From Amycolatopsis pithecellobii (lineage in GTDB: Bacteria; Actinomycetota; Actinomycetes; Mycobacteriales; Pseudonocardiaceae): a stretch of 64,000 nucleotides of DNA. Made by a program: the position numbers and the translations under genes. The notes below the pieces were generated by a model that saw only the letters and a list, made by a program, of their open reading frames with translations, did no database searches and had not been told where the DNA came from. The stretch lies in the NCBI RefSeq assembly GCF_009707865.1, contig NZ_WMBA01000016.1:54702-118701 (forward strand), read 5' to 3'. Within the stretch, counting starts at the first letter, position 1, and the number at the start of each line of letters is the position of its first letter. Below are positions 61,782-64,000 of this stretch, one piece after another.

Positions 61782-63530
61782 ATGTCCCAAGCCCTCGGCC
61801 CACAGTCCGTGTTCGACGTGCTGGTCGTCGGTGCCGGCCCGGTCGGCCTGGCCACCGCATTACAACTCGGTCGCGCCGGTGCGAAGGTGCGGGTGCTGGA
61901 GCGTCGCGCCGGGCCCTCGGACCAGCCCCGTGCGCACGTGGTCAACGGGCGCACGATGGAGCTGTTTCGCTCCTGGGGGCTCGCTGAGGCCGTGCGCGCC
62001 GACGGGCTGCCCCCTGACCTCGCGACGACCTTCGGCTGGGTCACCGAGATCGGCGCCGAGGACTTCGCCACCATCCCCTACGTCGACGACGTGACCGCCG
62101 AACGCTGCGCGCCGGAGACCCTTTGCAGCTGCCCGCAGGACCGCGTGGAGGCGCGCCTGCTCGCCGCGGTGTCCGACCTCGACACCGTGACGATCTCGCA
62201 GGGGCACGAGGTGGTCGCTTACCGGGCGGTGGGCAGCGGCGGCGGCGTGCTCGGCGAGGTCGACGTGCTGGGCCCTGGAGGGGCGCGAGCCACGGCCCGG
62301 GGACGCTACGTGATCGCGGCCGACGGGGCGTCAAGTCCGATGCGGCGGCTCGCGGGGATCCGGATGGAACGATCGGTTCCGTTGGGGCGCATGCTGAATC
62401 TCTACTTCTTCGCGGACCTGACACCGTTCACCCACCGCCGGCCGCACATCCTGTGGTTCGTCCACAATCCGAAGACCCAGGGCATTCTCATCACGCTCGA
62501 CGGCGCGCGGCGCTGGGTGTACTCGATCGACCTCGGCGATGGTGAGACCGAGGACGACTACGGTCCCGAACGATGCGAGGCCGTCATCCGGGACGCGGTG
62601 GGTGACGACAAGCTCGAGATCGACTTGCGGGCACGGCTGACGTGGTCGCTCGACATGGGGGTGGCCGAGCGGTTCCGCAACGGGCCGCTCTTCCTCGTCG
62701 GCGATGCCGCGCACCGATTTCCGCCCACCGGCGGTTTCGGTATGAACAGCGGCATTCAGGACGGGCACAACCTCGCTTGGAAAGTCGATCACGTCCTCCG
62801 TGGGCTCGCCGGAGACGCCTTGCTCGACACCTATGAGGCCGAGCGCCGCCCCGTCGCGGTCTTCAACGCCACCCAGTCCATGCTGAACGCCGAACAGTTG
62901 CAGGAGGCCAGTGCGTTCCTCAACGCCCCGGAAACCCTTGCCCTGCTCGGTTCGCCGGAAGGCGCCGGACTGCGAGCCGGCATCCACGCGAACCTGCAGC
63001 GCACGCGCGAGCAGTTTCACTCGCTCGGGCAGCAGTTCGGACACGTTTACCGAGGCGAGGCCGTCGTCGCCGATGGGTCACCGGCGAAGGATTCCACGAT
63101 CACCGAGTACCGCATGACGGCCCGGCCCGGGGCTCGCGCTCCGCACGCACGTCTCGACGCCGCCGACGGATCGCGTCGTGGGGTGAGCACGGTCGACCTT
63201 GTGACCGGCGAATGGACCGTGCTCGCCGCAGGCGACGCCCGGCCCTGGCGGGCCGGCGTCGTCCCGCCGGGGCTTACGTTGCGCGTGCACGGAATTCACT
63301 CGCGGCCGACGGCTGATGCCGAACCCGGTGACTTCGTCGATGCCGGTGATCCCGGTTACTGGCAGGAACTGTACGAAGTGGACGATGGGGGAGCGGTGCT
63401 CGTCCGCCCGGACGGGCATGTGCTGGCGCGCTGGGCACGCCCACCCGGCGACCCCGCCACGGCCGTTGCGGACGCGCTCGCCTCCGTGCTCACCCCGGCC
63501 GGCTACTGGCAACCCGCCGAAGCCACCTGA
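61782..63530 (+). CDS. FAD-dependent aromatic hydroxylase, copy 2
   Basis: A 582-residue class A monooxygenase close to copy 1: VLVVGAGPVGLATALQLGRAGAKV, VIAADGASSPMRRL, FLVGDAAHRFPPTGGFGMNSGIQDG, and a C-terminal thioredoxin-like domain with GGAVLVRPDGHVLARWA. GGAGG stands 6 bases before the ATG at 61782, while the ATG at 61776 directly abuts it. It is divergent from the EthD/copy 1 operon with shared operators, so the two hydroxylases may act in sequence or on related rings. Confidence 0.9.
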   Translation: MSQALGPQSVFDVLVVGAGPVGLATALQLGRAGAKVRVLERRAGPSDQPRAHVVNGRTMELFRSWGLAEAVRADGLPPDLATTFGWVTEIGAEDFATIPYVDDVTAERCAPETLCSCPQDRVEARLLAAVSDLDTVTISQGHEVVAYRAVGSGGGVLGEVDVLGPGGARATARGRYVIAADGASSPMRRLAGIRMERSVPLGRMLNLYFFADLTPFTHRRPHILWFVHNPKTQGILITLDGARRWVYSIDLGDGETEDDYGPERCEAVIRDAVGDDKLEIDLRARLTWSLDMGVAERFRNGPLFLVGDAAHRFPPTGGFGMNSGIQDGHNLAWKVDHVLRGLAGDALLDTYEAERRPVAVFNATQSMLNAEQLQEASAFLNAPETLALLGSPEGAGLRAGIHANLQRTREQFHSLGQQFGHVYRGEAVVADGSPAKDSTITEYRMTARPGARAPHARLDAADGSRRGVSTVDLVTGEWTVLAAGDARPWRAGVVPPGLTLRVHGIHSRPTADAEPGDFVDAGDPGYWQELYEVDDGGAVLVRPDGHVLARWARPPGDPATAVADALASVLTPAGYWQPAEAT

Positions 63531-63608
63531 GCGTAGGCGAGGCCGCCCTGCCCGGATCGACGCGTCCACAACCGGCTCCTGCAGCCATGTCGAGCGGGCC
63601 GGTGTTGA

Positions 63609-64000
63609 TCAAGCTACTTGGAAGGATCGCTTGGACAGCCCGAACCGGTAGCCCTCGATCGCTGTGTCGACGGGCGCCTCGGCGTCGGCGGCGACGCCGA
63701 GGGTGATGAACAGCGGTGTGTAGTGCTCGGCGGAAGGGTGCGCGAAGCGCACCCCGGGTGCCAGGCTGCGGTAGTTCGCCAAGGTATCGACATCGCCGCC
63801 GGCAAGGGCTTGGGCCGCCCAGGCGTCGAAGTCGGACGACCAGGACGGCACGACGTTGTGCACGAACTGATCCCGGGTGAGGAACGGCACCCCGTGTGTC
63901 ATGTAGCCCGACCCGACCACGAGCACGCCCTCTTCGCGCAGGCTCTTCAGCCGCCGGCCGATGTCCATCAGCCGGGCGGGGTCGTGGGTGGGCAGGGACA
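63609..64000 (-). CDS. LigB/DODA-type extradiol dioxygenase, partial
   Basis: The last about 130 residues of a class III extradiol ring-cleavage dioxygenase; the 5' part lies beyond the window. THDPARLMDIGRRL, VLVVGSGYMTHG and PSAEHYTPLFITLGVA are family signatures, the last with a conserved His. The Fe(II) enzyme cleaves catechol-type rings made by the hydroxylases encoded next to it. It converges with hydroxylase copy 2; the 78-base gap contains nothing of note. Confidence 0.88.
   Translation of the reverse strand, partial: SLPTHDPARLMDIGRRLKSLREEGVLVVGSGYMTHGVPFLTRDQFVHNVVPSWSSDFDAWAAQALAGGDVDTLANYRSLAPGVRFAHPSAEHYTPLFITLGVAADAEAPVDTAIEGYRFGLSKRSFQVA

Overview
High-GC chromosomal DNA of an actinomycete, most likely one of the Pseudonocardiales (Amycolatopsis-like). 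This is inferred from codon bias, GTG starts, actinobacterial family types (HSP18-type regulator, DUF6292 remnant, mycofactocin-type SDR, PucR/IclR/FCD-GntR/TetR regulators) and lipoproteins with clear lipoboxes. No rRNA, tRNA, integrase, transposase or CRISPR array was found. The window is almost entirely a catabolic (aromatic, heterocyclic or organic-acid) region with many regulators and broken genes.

Layout. 0-3.2 kb: a degraded DUF6292 gene, a divergent Hsp20/regulator pair with tandem operators, and a secreted beta-lactamase-fold hydrolase. 3.3-11.2 kb: a catabolic block of GntR regulator, FMN alpha-hydroxyacid oxidase, SnoaL-like protein, SMP-30 lactonase, zinc dehydrogenase, M24-fold hydrolase and MHS-type transporter; most of its promoters carry the same TGCAANCGNTTGCA operator, whose regulator is not in the window. 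11.2-15.4 kb: aldo/keto reductase and TetR with a multi-site operator, SnoaL-like protein, Gfo/Idh/MocA oxidoreductase, flavin reductase, then a dead TetR gene.

16-42 kb is the core. It holds SDR, alpha/beta hydrolase, VOC protein, acyl-adenylating ligase, EthD protein, a HyuA/HyuB pair whose B subunit carries a C-terminal zinc-ribbon-like extension, two near-identical cysteine-rich solute-binding lipoproteins, an RbsA/RbsC-type transporter, bifunctional RibBA, carboxylesterase, IclR regulator, an M24-fold protein that has lost most metal ligands, two LLM flavin monooxygenases and three SnoaL-like paralogs. Five families occur two or three times, which suggests duplication of a catabolic module. 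RibBA and one LLM monooxygenase share a 54-bp upstream element, consistent with flavin supply matched to flavoenzyme synthesis. Alcohol to ketone (SDR), ATP-dependent carboxylation (HyuA/B) and CoA or AMP activation (ligase) would parallel the acetophenone-type pathway; this is inference.

42-64 kb: gentisate 1,2-dioxygenase beside a copy of the distant TetR operator, DUF421 membrane protein, indolepyruvate ferredoxin oxidoreductase with a PucR regulator, an eight-gene overlapping operon (HpcH/HpaI aldolase, 2-hydroxyacid dehydrogenase, Liv-type transporter, SnoaL-like protein) with a divergent GntR regulator, a head-to-head deletion scar joining an SDR and a TetR gene that both lack their 5' ends, then a TetR/flavoprotein hydroxylase/EthD block and the start-truncated end of a LigB-type ring-cleavage dioxygenase.
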